A stretch of DNA of 32,381 nucleotides from Isosphaera sp. GTDB taxonomy: Bacteria; Planctomycetota; Planctomycetia; Gemmatales; Gemmataceae. The notes beneath the pieces were generated by a model. That model worked only from the letters and a program-made list of their open reading frames with translations, made no database searches and was not told the DNA's origin. The position numbers and the translations under genes were made by a program. Below are positions 23,814-31,312 of this stretch, one piece after another (the first letter of the stretch is position 1; every line of letters starts with the position of its first letter). The stretch is taken from positions 1 to 32,381 of the forward strand of contig PNKH01000086.1 in the NCBI GenBank assembly GCA_013822345.1. Direction: 5' to 3'.

Positions 23814-26375
23814 ATGCTCCGCGCCGCCGCGCTGCTCGCCGCGCTCGCCGCCCTGTCGGCCGCCGCCGACGACAAGAAGTCCGACCCGAAGCCGGTCTTC
23901 CCCGGCCCGACCAAGGACGGGTACCTGCTGCCGAACGGGTGGCACGTCACCCCGGTCGGGACGCACGTCGAGATCACCGACCTGCCGCTGAACATCCAAC
24001 CGCTCAAGGACGGCAAGCACGCCCTCGTCACCACCAACGGGTTCAACCGGCACGACGTCTCGCTCGTCGACCTGACGGCCGGGAAAGTCGTCGCCTCCGA
24101 GTGGGCCCGACAAAGTTGGTTCGGGTTCGCGGTGTCCGGCGCGGAGGACAAGGTGTGGTGGTCCGGCGGCGGGAACGGCCGGCTCCACACCTTCGACCTG
24201 AAGGACGGGAAGTTCGCCCGGACCAGCGCGAAGGAGGTCAACCCGGCCGACCTGAAGCCGGAGGACGTGCTGAAGCTGGCCGACGAGCTGAAGGCGAACA
24301 AGGTGTTCAAGAGCGGCCTGTGCCTCGACGAGGCCCGCGGCCGGCTGTACACCCTCGACATCAACGGCGGCACCGTCACCGCCCTCGACCTGAAGGACCC
24401 GAAGAACGAGAAGCCGGCGGTCGGCACCGTCGGCGGCCGCCCGTACGACATCGTCCTGGGCAAGGGCGGGCACCTCCTGTACGTCTCCGACTGGGCCCGC
24501 CGCCAGGTGCTGGCGGTCGACCCGGTCGAGCTGCGGGCGGTGGCGAAGATCCCGGTCGGCGAGCACCCGAACCAGATCGCCGTCCACCCGAAGGACGGCC
24601 GGCTGTTCGTCGCCTGCGCGTCGAGTAACGCCGTCCACGTCATCGACCCGAAGAAGGGCGTCGTCACGGAGGTGATCGCAACCGCCCTGTTCCCGAAGGC
24701 CCCGGAGGGCACCACCCCGGACGCGGTCGCCGTCAGCCCGGACGGTAAGACGCTGTACGTGGCGAACGCGGACAACAACTGCGTCGCGGTGGTCGACGTG
24801 GCGAAGCCGAACGAGAGCATCGTGAAGGGGTTCGTCCCGACCGGGTGGTACCCGACCGCGGTCGCCGTCACCCCGGACAGCAAGTCGATCCTGGTCGGCG
24901 TCGGCAAGGGGAACCAGTCCCGGCCGAACCCGCTGTACACGAAGGAGCAGCTGGAGAAGAAGGAGAAGGACGAGGTGAAGCAGATCGCCCGCCGGCTGAT
25001 GCCGTACCCGTACATCGGCACCACCCTGAGCGGCTCGCTCTCCATCGTCCCCGTGCCGGACGAGAAGACGCTGAAGGAGTACACCGAGCGGGTCTACAAG
25101 AACTGCCCGTACTCAGACGAGCAGCTCACGGCCGCCCCGCACCCGGTGCCGACCGCCATCCCGACCCGCGTGGGCGACGCGAGCCCGATCAAGTACGTGA
25201 TCTACATCATCAAGGAGAACCGCACCTACGACCAGGTGTTCGGCGACCTCGCGGACCCGAAGCTCGGCGCCGCGGCGAAGGGGAACGGCGACCCGAGCCT
25301 GTGCATGTTCCCGCGGAAGGTGACCCCGAACCACCACAAGCTGGCCGAGGAGTTCGTCCTGCTCGACAACCTGTACTGCAACGGGCAGGTGAGCCGGGAC
25401 GGGCACCCGTGGAGCACCGCCGCGTACCACACCGACTACATCGCCCGGGACTGGCACCTCACCTACTCCGGCCGCAAGGGCGTCGACGACACGGACGAGG
25501 GCGACCTGGCCCGGCCGCCGAGCGGGTACCTGTGGGACGCGTGCAAGCGGGCCGGGCTGTCGTACCGCAGCTACGGCGAGTACGGCAGCCGGGTGAGCGA
25601 CGGCAAGGGCGGGCTGAAGATGGAGGGCCGCGTCCCCGGCCTCGTCGGCAAGATGTGCCCGGACTACGGCATCCCGAAGGAGAAGGGCGTCCGCACCCGG
25701 GACACTGACAACGTGGATGTCTTCCTCAAGGAGTACCACCAGTTCGTGAAGGACAACGCGATGCCGCGGTTCATTGTGATGAGCCTCGGGGAGGACCACA
25801 CCGACGGCACCCGGCCGGGGTCGTACACCCCGCAGGCGTGTGTGGCCAGCAACGACCTCGCCCTCGGCAAGCTGGTCGAGGCGGTGAGCGCCGGCCCGCT
25901 GTGGAAGGAGACGGCGATCTTCGTGATCGAGGACGACGCCCAGAACGGGCCGGACCACGTCGACGCCCACCGGACCGTCGGCCTGGTCGTCAGCCCGTAC
26001 ACCAAGCGGAAGCACGTCGACAGCACCCAGTACGCAACCGTCTCCATGATCCGGACGATGGAGCTGATCCTCGGGCTGCCGCCGCTGTCCCAGTACGACG
26101 CGGCCGCCCGCCCGATGTTCAACAGCTTCACAGACAAGGCCGACCTGACCGCGTACAAGCACCTCCCGGCGGAGATCGACCTGAACGCGAAGAACGGGAA
26201 GGACGCGTTCGGGGCGGAGCTGTCGCTGAGGATGGACTTCTCGGAGTACGACAAGATCGACGACTTCGAGCTGAACTACGTGCTGTGGCACGCGGTGATG
26301 GGGAAGGACGCCCCCCAACCGCCGGCGGTGCGGCGGGCGATTGCCTTCCGGGCCGTGCGTGAAGAGAAGAAGTGA
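23814..26375 (+). CDS. Exported YncE-type beta-propeller plus phosphoesterase protein
   Basis: An 853-residue protein with a short Sec signal (MLRAAALLAALAALSAAA). Residues about 30-400 form a seven-bladed propeller: YVTN/YncE-type blades such as GRLYTLDINGGTVTALDL, HLLYVSDWARRQVLAVD, GRLFVACASSNAVHVID and KTLYVANADNNCVAVVDV. Residues of about 460-840 are a phosphoesterase/alkaline-phosphatase-fold domain with YVIYIIKENRTYDQVFGDL, CNGQVSRDGHPWSTAAY, SLGEDHTDGT, IFVIEDDAQNGPDHVDAH and MIRTMELILGLPPLSQYDA. The acidic and histidine residues suit a metal site. Bifunctional YncE/phosphatase proteins are widespread in planctomycetes and Acidobacteria, with unknown substrate. The gene ends at the R7 palindrome, which begins within its stop codon. 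Confidence 0.9.
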   Translation: MLRAAALLAALAALSAAADDKKSDPKPVFPGPTKDGYLLPNGWHVTPVGTHVEITDLPLNIQPLKDGKHALVTTNGFNRHDVSLVDLTAGKVVASEWARQSWFGFAVSGAEDKVWWSGGGNGRLHTFDLKDGKFARTSAKEVNPADLKPEDVLKLADELKANKVFKSGLCLDEARGRLYTLDINGGTVTALDLKDPKNEKPAVGTVGGRPYDIVLGKGGHLLYVSDWARRQVLAVDPVELRAVAKIPVGEHPNQIAVHPKDGRLFVACASSNAVHVIDPKKGVVTEVIATALFPKAPEGTTPDAVAVSPDGKTLYVANADNNCVAVVDVAKPNESIVKGFVPTGWYPTAVAVTPDSKSILVGVGKGNQSRPNPLYTKEQLEKKEKDEVKQIARRLMPYPYIGTTLSGSLSIVPVPDEKTLKEYTERVYKNCPYSDEQLTAAPHPVPTAIPTRVGDASPIKYVIYIIKENRTYDQVFGDLADPKLGAAAKGNGDPSLCMFPRKVTPNHHKLAEEFVLLDNLYCNGQVSRDGHPWSTAAYHTDYIARDWHLTYSGRKGVDDTDEGDLARPPSGYLWDACKRAGLSYRSYGEYGSRVSDGKGGLKMEGRVPGLVGKMCPDYGIPKEKGVRTRDTDNVDVFLKEYHQFVKDNAMPRFIVMSLGEDHTDGTRPGSYTPQACVASNDLALGKLVEAVSAGPLWKETAIFVIEDDAQNGPDHVDAHRTVGLVVSPYTKRKHVDSTQYATVSMIRTMELILGLPPLSQYDAAARPMFNSFTDKADLTAYKHLPAEIDLNAKNGKDAFGAELSLRMDFSEYDKIDDFELNYVLWHAVMGKDAPQPPAVRRAIAFRAVREEKK

Positions 26376-26480
26376 AGAGTTAGCCACAGATGGACACAGA
26401 TGAAACACAGATCAGACAGAACAGATTCATTTTTCTGTCCGATCTGTGTTTCATCTGTGTCCATCTGTGGCTAACTCTTC
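26374..26480. repeat. R7 palindrome (47-bp arms) shared by two convergent gene ends
   Basis: Arms 26374-26420 and 26434-26480 pair over 47 bp with one mismatch and a 13-base A/T-rich loop. The arm contains ACAGAT units at intervals of about 10-11 bases (for example ACAGATGGACACAGATG). It is distinctly less GC-rich than its surroundings. The stop of the phosphoesterase gene ends within it, and the TAG stop of the COG0523 gene (26471-26473, minus strand) lies in the right arm, so it may terminate both. Confidence 0.95.
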
Positions 26481-27577
26481 GCCGTCGCGTACCGGTGCGT
26501 CGGGACGGGCCGCCCGGGGCGGAGGCTCTGCGACGTGCGGAACTCCGCCTGCACCCCGACCTTCCCGCACTCGGCCGCGACCACCCGCTTCACCTCCGCC
26601 TCCAGCACCGCCGGGTCGATCGCCACCCGGGCGTTCACGATCAGCTCCGCCTCCCGCGGGCGGAGGTGCGACGGCAGCGACAGCCGGGCGGCGGTGTCGT
26701 TGCTCACCACGCTCCCGACCGCGAACGCCCCGGCGTCGTCCATCCCGATCAGCTTCAGGTGCGCGACTTCGCCGCCGAGCGTCCGGCAGACCGCCGCCAG
26801 TTCGCCCAGGACCGCGGTGAGGAGGGCGTCGAGGTCGAACCGGGCGTCGGCGGTCAGCCGGGCGGTCGCGTTCAGCCACCCGAGCTCCGCCTCGCCCTCG
26901 GCGTAGGTGTCGTAGTCGATGTCGAGGACCTTCCGGCCGAACGCCCCGTCCTGTTCGAGGAAGGCGGCGAAGGCGTCGAACCCGGTTCCGGTCGCGGCGC
27001 TGACCTTCAGCACCGGGGTGCCGGGGAACTGCTCGCCGACCAGGCGGACCAGCTCGTCCTGCTCGGCGGGGCTCAGTTCGTCCGCCCGGTTGACGAGGAT
27101 CGCGTCGGCCTCCTCGAGCTGCTTCCGGAAGATGTACGCGGCCTTCGGGCTGAACCCGCCGGCGGGCTCGTTGCGGAGGATGCGGCCGCCGTGGCTCGGC
27201 TTGAACAGGACCGCGTACGGGGCGACCGAGAACCGCCCGCGGTACAGGTCCTTGAGCGGCTGGACCACGGTGGCGACGAGGTCGGTGCAGCTGCCGACCG
27301 GCTCGGCCAGGATCACGTCCGGCTTCTGGGAATCTTCGAGGGAGCCGACGCGGGAGACGAGGTCGTCGAACCGGCAGCAGAAGCACGCCCCCGGCACCTC
27401 CTCGACGGCGAGGCCCTGGTTCCGGAACGTGTTCGTGTCGACGAGGTCGTGGGCCTGGTCGTTGGTCACGACGCCGACGCGCTTCCCCTGGGCGGCGTAC
27501 ATCCGGGCGAGCCGGCCGAGGGCGGTGGTCTTCCCGGCCCCGAGGAACCCGCCGACCATCACGAACCGCACGCTCAT
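26471..27577 (-). CDS. COG0523/CobW-family GTPase
   Basis: A 368-residue P-loop GTPase beginning at 27577, with GGAGG at 27586-27590 on the minus strand (eight-base spacing). G1 is GGFLGAGKTT at residues 9-18; the metal-site triad of the family is ACFCC at 64-68; GTP-recognition is NRAD rather than NKxD. EPVGSCTDLVATVVQPL follows. COG0523 proteins deliver zinc, cobalt or iron to client enzymes, so this may serve the divergent oxidoreductase or another metalloenzyme. The C-terminal third has the CobW_C-like segment. The stop is supplied by the R7 palindrome (KS*). Divergent to the Gfo/Idh-like gene with 63 bases between start codons, suggesting co-regulation. Confidence 0.88.
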   Translation of the reverse strand: MSVRFVMVGGFLGAGKTTALGRLARMYAAQGKRVGVVTNDQAHDLVDTNTFRNQGLAVEEVPGACFCCRFDDLVSRVGSLEDSQKPDVILAEPVGSCTDLVATVVQPLKDLYRGRFSVAPYAVLFKPSHGGRILRNEPAGGFSPKAAYIFRKQLEEADAILVNRADELSPAEQDELVRLVGEQFPGTPVLKVSAATGTGFDAFAAFLEQDGAFGRKVLDIDYDTYAEGEAELGWLNATARLTADARFDLDALLTAVLGELAAVCRTLGGEVAHLKLIGMDDAGAFAVGSVVSNDTAARLSLPSHLRPREAELIVNARVAIDPAVLEAEVKRVVAAECGKVGVQAEFRTSQSLRPGRPVPTHRYATAKS

Positions 27578-27602
27578 CGGTAGAACCTCCGGTGGTGGCG
27601 GC

Positions 27603-27608
27603 AGTGTA
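27603..27608 (-). promoter_or_regulatory. -10-like hexamer TACACT of the COG0523 gene
   Basis: On the minus strand TACACT lies 25 bases before the ATG, giving a short leader containing GGAGG, in contrast to the leaderless genes nearby. It is inside the 63-base divergent region. Confidence 0.4.
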
Positions 27609-27640
27609 CGCGGCCGGGGAGTCGGGGGCGAGGGGCCGCG

Positions 27641-29053
27641 ATGGCACAGATCCGGTTGGTGACGCTCGCGCCGGGGCACTTCCACGCGGCGCTCGTCCAG
27701 AAGCGGACGGTCCCGGGGGTCGCCGCCCGGTGTACGGTGTACGGCCCGGCCGACGCCGACACCGCCGCCCACCTCGCCCGCCTGCCGGACGGGTGGGAGG
27801 TGGATGTCCGCACCGGCGCCGACTGGCTCGACCGGTTCCGCGCCGAGCGGCCGGGGAACACGGTGGTGCTGTCCGGGCGGAACCGGCCGAAGGTCGGGCT
27901 GATGCGGGAGGCGGTCGCGGCCGGGCTGCACGTCCTCGCGGACAAGCCGTGGGTGGTCGAGGCGGCCGACCTACCCGCCCTGGAGGACGTGTGCCGCGAG
28001 GCCGACGCCCGCGGGGTGCTGGTCCGCGACATCATGACCGAGCGGCACGAGGTGACGAACCGGCTGCAGCGCGAGCTCGTCCGCGACCCGGAGGTGTTCG
28101 GCGACTGGCGGCCCGGGTCGCCGGACGAACCGGGCCTGGTGCTGGAGAGCGTTCACCACCTGAAGAAGACGGTCGCCGGCCGGCCGCTGCTGCGGCCGTG
28201 GTGGTGGTTCGACCCTGACATCTCCGGCGAGGCGATGGCCGATGTCGGGACGCACCTCGCCGACCTCGCGCTCTGGTTCGTGGCGGGCGATCGGGCCGTT
28301 GACCCGCGGACCGAGGTGGTGTTCCGCGCCGCCGACCGGTGGCCGCTCGTCCTGTCGGAGGAGCAGTTCCGGGCACTGACCGGGTTGCCGGGTTACCCGG
28401 CAGAGCTCGCGGGGCGGGTGACGGACGGGCACCTGCGGTACGCCGGGAACAACGCCGCGACGTTCGCCCTGTGCGGGGTTCACGTCCGGCTCGTCACGCG
28501 GTGGGAGTACGAAGCCGCGGTCGGCGGGGACACCCACACGGCGGTGGCGCGGGGAACCCGGGCGACGGTCTCGGTCCGCCAGCCGCCGGGGTCGCCGCCG
28601 GAGGTGTTCGTCGCCGCGGCGGACCCGGCCGACCACCCCGACCTTGTCCGGCGGCTGGGCGACCGGTGTGCGACGACCGACCTCGGGGGCGAGGTGCGGT
28701 GCGACATCCCCGCGCAGTCGCGGACCGGCCACGAGTCGCACTTCGCGGCGGTGCTGGGGGAGTTCGTGCGGGACTTCGGCGACCCCGGGGCGGTGCCGGC
28801 GTGGGAGCGTGCGAACGCCGTCGCGAAGTACCACGTCACGACGGCGGCGGTCGCGCGGGCTTGTCGGGTGCGGGTCACTCCACCCCCGTCGGCCACGCCT
28901 CGCGCGGCTCCCAGCCCAGCAGCCGCGTCGTCTCGGTCAGGTCGTACCGCAGCCGGTGCGTGTGCCGGCTCGACGCGTAGACCACCGCGAACGACGGCCA
29001 CGTGTCCGCCTCCGCCGCCGCCGCGAAGAAGCGGCCCGCGTCGCCCGGGCTGA
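27641..29053 (+). CDS. Gfo/Idh-type oxidoreductase with extended C terminus
   Basis: A 470-residue protein. The N-terminal Rossmann-type domain has RLVTLAPGHFHAALVQ, VVLSGRNRPKVGLMREAVAAGLHVLADKPWV and DIMTERHEV; the second domain has LLRPWWWFDPDISGEAMADVGTHLADLALW, as in the planctomycete family often listed as a putative oxidoreductase with a special C-terminal domain. It would act on a sugar or polyol with NAD(P). Its natural end seems to be near residue 410 (AVARACRVRV), but the frame continues for about 60 Pro/Ala/Arg-rich residues that lie opposite the end of the convergent epimerase gene (179-base overlap). Either the stop codon was lost or there is a sequence error. Confidence 0.8.
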   Translation: MAQIRLVTLAPGHFHAALVQKRTVPGVAARCTVYGPADADTAAHLARLPDGWEVDVRTGADWLDRFRAERPGNTVVLSGRNRPKVGLMREAVAAGLHVLADKPWVVEAADLPALEDVCREADARGVLVRDIMTERHEVTNRLQRELVRDPEVFGDWRPGSPDEPGLVLESVHHLKKTVAGRPLLRPWWWFDPDISGEAMADVGTHLADLALWFVAGDRAVDPRTEVVFRAADRWPLVLSEEQFRALTGLPGYPAELAGRVTDGHLRYAGNNAATFALCGVHVRLVTRWEYEAAVGGDTHTAVARGTRATVSVRQPPGSPPEVFVAAADPADHPDLVRRLGDRCATTDLGGEVRCDIPAQSRTGHESHFAAVLGEFVRDFGDPGAVPAWERANAVAKYHVTTAAVARACRVRVTPPPSATPRAAPSPAAASSRSGRTAAGACAGSTRRPPRTTATCPPPPPPRRSGPRRPG

Positions 29054-29657
29054 AGTACACGTCCTGGGCCAGCTCGCTCGCCGCGATCTCCGCCACCTGG
29101 CCGGCGTCCCGCGGGCACCACCCGAGCCGCACCGCCAGCACCTTCACCCCGTGCTGCGCCGCGTACACCCGCCCCAGCGCCTCCAGGAACACCTTCGTGC
29201 AGGCGTACAGGTAGCGCGGCCGCGGCGGCGTGTCCGGCGTCACCGGGACGTTGTCCGCCCGCAGGTGGCCGTCGATCACCTGCCCGGTGCTCGCCAGCAA
29301 CACCCGCGGGACGCCGAGCCGGCGGACCACCTCCATCACCGTGTACGCCCCGACGACGTTGTTCGGCACCAGGTCCGACAGGAAGTTGTCGCCGTCGTCC
29401 GGCGGGGTGCCGCGCGGGAACCGGGCGTCGTCCGGCGTCGCCGCCAGGTGGATGACGATGTCCACCCCGGTCGCCGCCCGGCGCAGTGCGTCGGCGTCGG
29501 CGAGGGTGCCGACCACCGACCGGTCGGCCGGCAGCCCGGGGGTCGGGGCCAGGTCGAACCCGACCACGTCGTGCCCGCGGGCGGCCAGCCCGGCCACAGC
29601 CGCCCGGCCGAGCCGACCGGCCGACCCGGTCAGCAGGATTCGCTTCGGGTTGCTCAT
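28875..29657 (-). CDS. NAD-dependent epimerase/dehydratase (SDR, uronate-dehydrogenase-like)
   Basis: A 260-residue extended SDR. The nucleotide-binding motif GSAGRLG lies at residues 11-17, followed by a DLAP segment after the second strand. The region VIHLAATPDD near 70, NNVVGAYTVMEVVRRLGV near 100, the active-site serine in LLASTGQV and the YxxxK-type motif YACTK near 150 complete it. Relatives include uronate dehydrogenases and UDP-sugar epimerases. It starts at 29657, six bases downstream of a TACAAC element on the minus strand, with no leader. It is divergent to the COG3618-type amidohydrolase, and its 3' end overlaps the oxidoreductase gene. The gene set suggests a sugar-acid or lactone pathway (inference). 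Confidence 0.88.
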   Translation of the reverse strand: MSNPKRILLTGSAGRLGRAAVAGLAARGHDVVGFDLAPTPGLPADRSVVGTLADADALRRAATGVDIVIHLAATPDDARFPRGTPPDDGDNFLSDLVPNNVVGAYTVMEVVRRLGVPRVLLASTGQVIDGHLRADNVPVTPDTPPRPRYLYACTKVFLEALGRVYAAQHGVKVLAVRLGWCPRDAGQVAEIAASELAQDVYFSPGDAGRFFAAAAEADTWPSFAVVYASSRHTHRLRYDLTETTRLLGWEPREAWPTGVE

Positions 29658-29663
29658 GGGGTC

Positions 29664-29692
29664 GTTGTACTCGCCCCGCGGCGTGCTACCAT
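29664..29692. promoter_or_regulatory. Overlapping divergent promoters of the epimerase and amidohydrolase genes
   Basis: Minus strand: TACAAC (29664-29669) ends six bases before the epimerase ATG. Plus strand: TTGTAC (29665-29670) as -35 and TACCAT (29687-29692) as -10 at 16-base spacing serve the amidohydrolase. The plus -35 and minus -10 share bases, so polymerases would compete. Confidence 0.5.
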
Positions 29693-29722
29693 CGGGGCAC
29701 CCTTCGCCCGAGGACCGACCCC

Positions 29723-30670
29723 GTGAACCGCCGCGAGTTTCTGGCCGCGTCCGCGGCCGTCGCCGTCGCCGCCCCCTCCCCCGCCAAGGACAAGCCGATG
29801 CTCCCGGTCGTCGACACCCACCAGCACCTGTGGGACCTGGACAAGTTCAAGCTCGCCTGGTTCGACGCCAAGACGCCGGAGGGGAAGATCCTCGGCCACA
29901 ACTTCGGCCCGCAAGAGTACGCCGAGGAGACGAAGGGGCTGAACGTCGTCAAGGCGGTGTACATGGAGGTGGATGTCGTCCCCGAGCAGCAGCAGCAGGA
30001 GGCGGACTACATCACCAAGCTCTGCGAAGGGAAGGCGACGCCGACGTGTGCGGCGGTAGTGTCCGGCCGGCCGAACTCGGACGGGTTCGAGAAGTACGCC
30101 CGGCAGTTCAAGGGGAGCAAGTACGTCAAGGGCGTCCGCCAGGTGCTGCACGTCAAGGAGACGCCGGCCGGGTACGCCCTGGAGGAGAAGTTCGTCAAGG
30201 GGATTCAACTGCTCGGCGAGCTGGGCCTGAGCTTCGACCTGTGCGTCCGCCCGGCCGAGCTGCCCGACTTCGCCAAGCTGGTGGACAAGTGCCCGAACAC
30301 CCGGTTCGTCCTCGACCACTGCGGGAACGCCGACCTGAAGCACACCCAGGCCGAGCGCGACCGGTGGAAGAAGGACATGACCGAGATCGCGAAGCGGAAG
30401 AACCTGGTCGGCAAGGTGAGCGGGTTCATCGCCAGCGCCCCCGGCCGCGGGAAGTGGACGCTCGACGACCTCGCCTCTGTCGTCAACCACACCCTGGACG
30501 TGTTCGGCCCGGACCGGGTGATGTTCGGCGGGGACTGGCCGGTCTGCCTGCTCGGCGTCGACAAGTACGCCGACTGGCTGACCGCACTGCAGACGGTGGT
30601 GAAGGACCGGCCGGAGGATCAGCGGCGGAAGCTGTTCCACGACAACGCGGTGAAGTTCTACGGGCTGTAG
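29723..30670 (+). CDS. Exported COG3618-type amidohydrolase
   Basis: A 315-residue protein with GTG 29723 and a Tat signal (MNRREFLAASAAVAVAA). It has the TIM-barrel amidohydrolase motifs of the COG3618 group: VVDTHQHLWDLDKF at about 29-42 (HxH metal pair), RFVLDHCGNADL near 195 and MFGGDWPVCLL near 270, which gives the Asp and Trp of the last strand. The group contains lactonases such as L-fucono- and L-rhamnono-lactonase and decarboxylase-like enzymes. Together with the SDR and Gfo/Idh genes it could hydrolyse a sugar lactone formed by oxidation (inference), although this one is exported. Its stop codon is followed six bases later by the R8 hairpin. Confidence 0.87.
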   Translation: MNRREFLAASAAVAVAAPSPAKDKPMLPVVDTHQHLWDLDKFKLAWFDAKTPEGKILGHNFGPQEYAEETKGLNVVKAVYMEVDVVPEQQQQEADYITKLCEGKATPTCAAVVSGRPNSDGFEKYARQFKGSKYVKGVRQVLHVKETPAGYALEEKFVKGIQLLGELGLSFDLCVRPAELPDFAKLVDKCPNTRFVLDHCGNADLKHTQAERDRWKKDMTEIAKRKNLVGKVSGFIASAPGRGKWTLDDLASVVNHTLDVFGPDRVMFGGDWPVCLLGVDKYADWLTALQTVVKDRPEDQRRKLFHDNAVKFYGL

Positions 30671-30675
30671 GTCCG

Positions 30676-30709
30676 CCGGCGGGCGAGGCACGAGTGCCTC
30701 GCCCGCCGG
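30676..30709. terminator. R8 hairpin (15-bp perfect stem) after the amidohydrolase
   Basis: Arms 30676-30690 and 30695-30709 (CCGGCGGGCGAGGCA and its complement) enclose the loop CGAG. It lacks a T-run, so it is a strong hairpin that could end transcription or protect the mRNA, or a small repeat element. Confidence 0.7.
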
Positions 30710-30811
30710 GCTGTGTAACTTCGCCCTTGCTTTCCGCCGCGGATTCGGCGATGTGTGGAAGGGAGCCAGCCGTCCCCTCCCCGGCCGCGGCGCACCGCCA
30801 GGAGTCGGCAC

Positions 30812-31198
30812 ATGTCCGCGATCACCGGGCTCACCGCGAGCCTGTTCCTGACCCTCGCCCCGGTCCCGCCGGACCCGGCCCCGGACCCGATGGCCCGCGG
30901 GTTCCTCGGGGTGAGCGTGAACGACCGGAGCTGCGTCCTTTCGGAGGTCACGCCGAACCTCCCGGCGGCGAAGGCCGGGCTGCGCGCCGGGGACGTGATC
31001 GTCCGGGTCGGACTGGTCGAGCCGCGGGACTTCGCCGAGGTGGTGGCCGCGGTCACCTCGTACCGCCCCGGGGCGGTGGTCGCCATCGAGGTCCAGCGCG
31101 GGACCGAGCGGAAGACGTTCCGGGTGAAGCTGGCGACCCGGCCGGCGGACCTGGACCTGCCGGACCCGCCCCCGCCCCCGAACCGGCCCGACGACTGA
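30812..31198 (+). CDS. Small exported PDZ-domain protein
   Basis: A 128-residue protein; ATG 30812 with AGGAG about eight bases upstream (a start at 30755 would add 19 Arg/Pro-rich residues). A Sec signal (MSAITGLTASLFLTLAPVPP) precedes a single PDZ-type domain, residues about 30-108: ARGFLGVSVNDRS, SEVTPNLPAAKAGLRAGDVIVRVG and TSYRPGAVVAIEVQRGTERKTFRVKL. The tail is acidic and Pro-rich. No protease domain is present, so it would be a stand-alone periplasmic binding module. It is bounded by the R8 hairpin and a T-run terminator, so it is probably a single-gene transcript. The partner is unknown. Confidence 0.85.
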   Translation: MSAITGLTASLFLTLAPVPPDPAPDPMARGFLGVSVNDRSCVLSEVTPNLPAAKAGLRAGDVIVRVGLVEPRDFAEVVAAVTSYRPGAVVAIEVQRGTERKTFRVKLATRPADLDLPDPPPPPNRPDD

Positions 31199-31216
31199 AC
31201 CGCCCTGGCCGGGCAC

Positions 31217-31251
31217 CGCCGCGGCGCCATCGCGCCGCGGCGTTTCCGTTT
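31217..31251 (+). terminator. Rho-independent terminator of the PDZ gene
   Basis: An 11-bp stem CGCCGCGGCGC (31217-31227) with its exact complement (31232-31242), loop CATC, is followed by TTTCCGTTT (31243-31251). Confidence 0.75.
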
Positions 31252-31278
31252 GGTGCCCGCCGCCCGCCCCGTTACGAT
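31250..31278 (+). promoter_or_regulatory. Sigma70-type promoter, TTGGTG-17-TACGAT
   Basis: TTGGTG (31250-31255) and TACGAT (31273-31278) are 17 bases apart. The start codon of the PSCyt1 gene is 34 bases further on. Confidence 0.6.
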
Positions 31279-31312
31279 TCTGGTAGTCCCACGCCCGCCG
31301 CGAGACTCCCGC

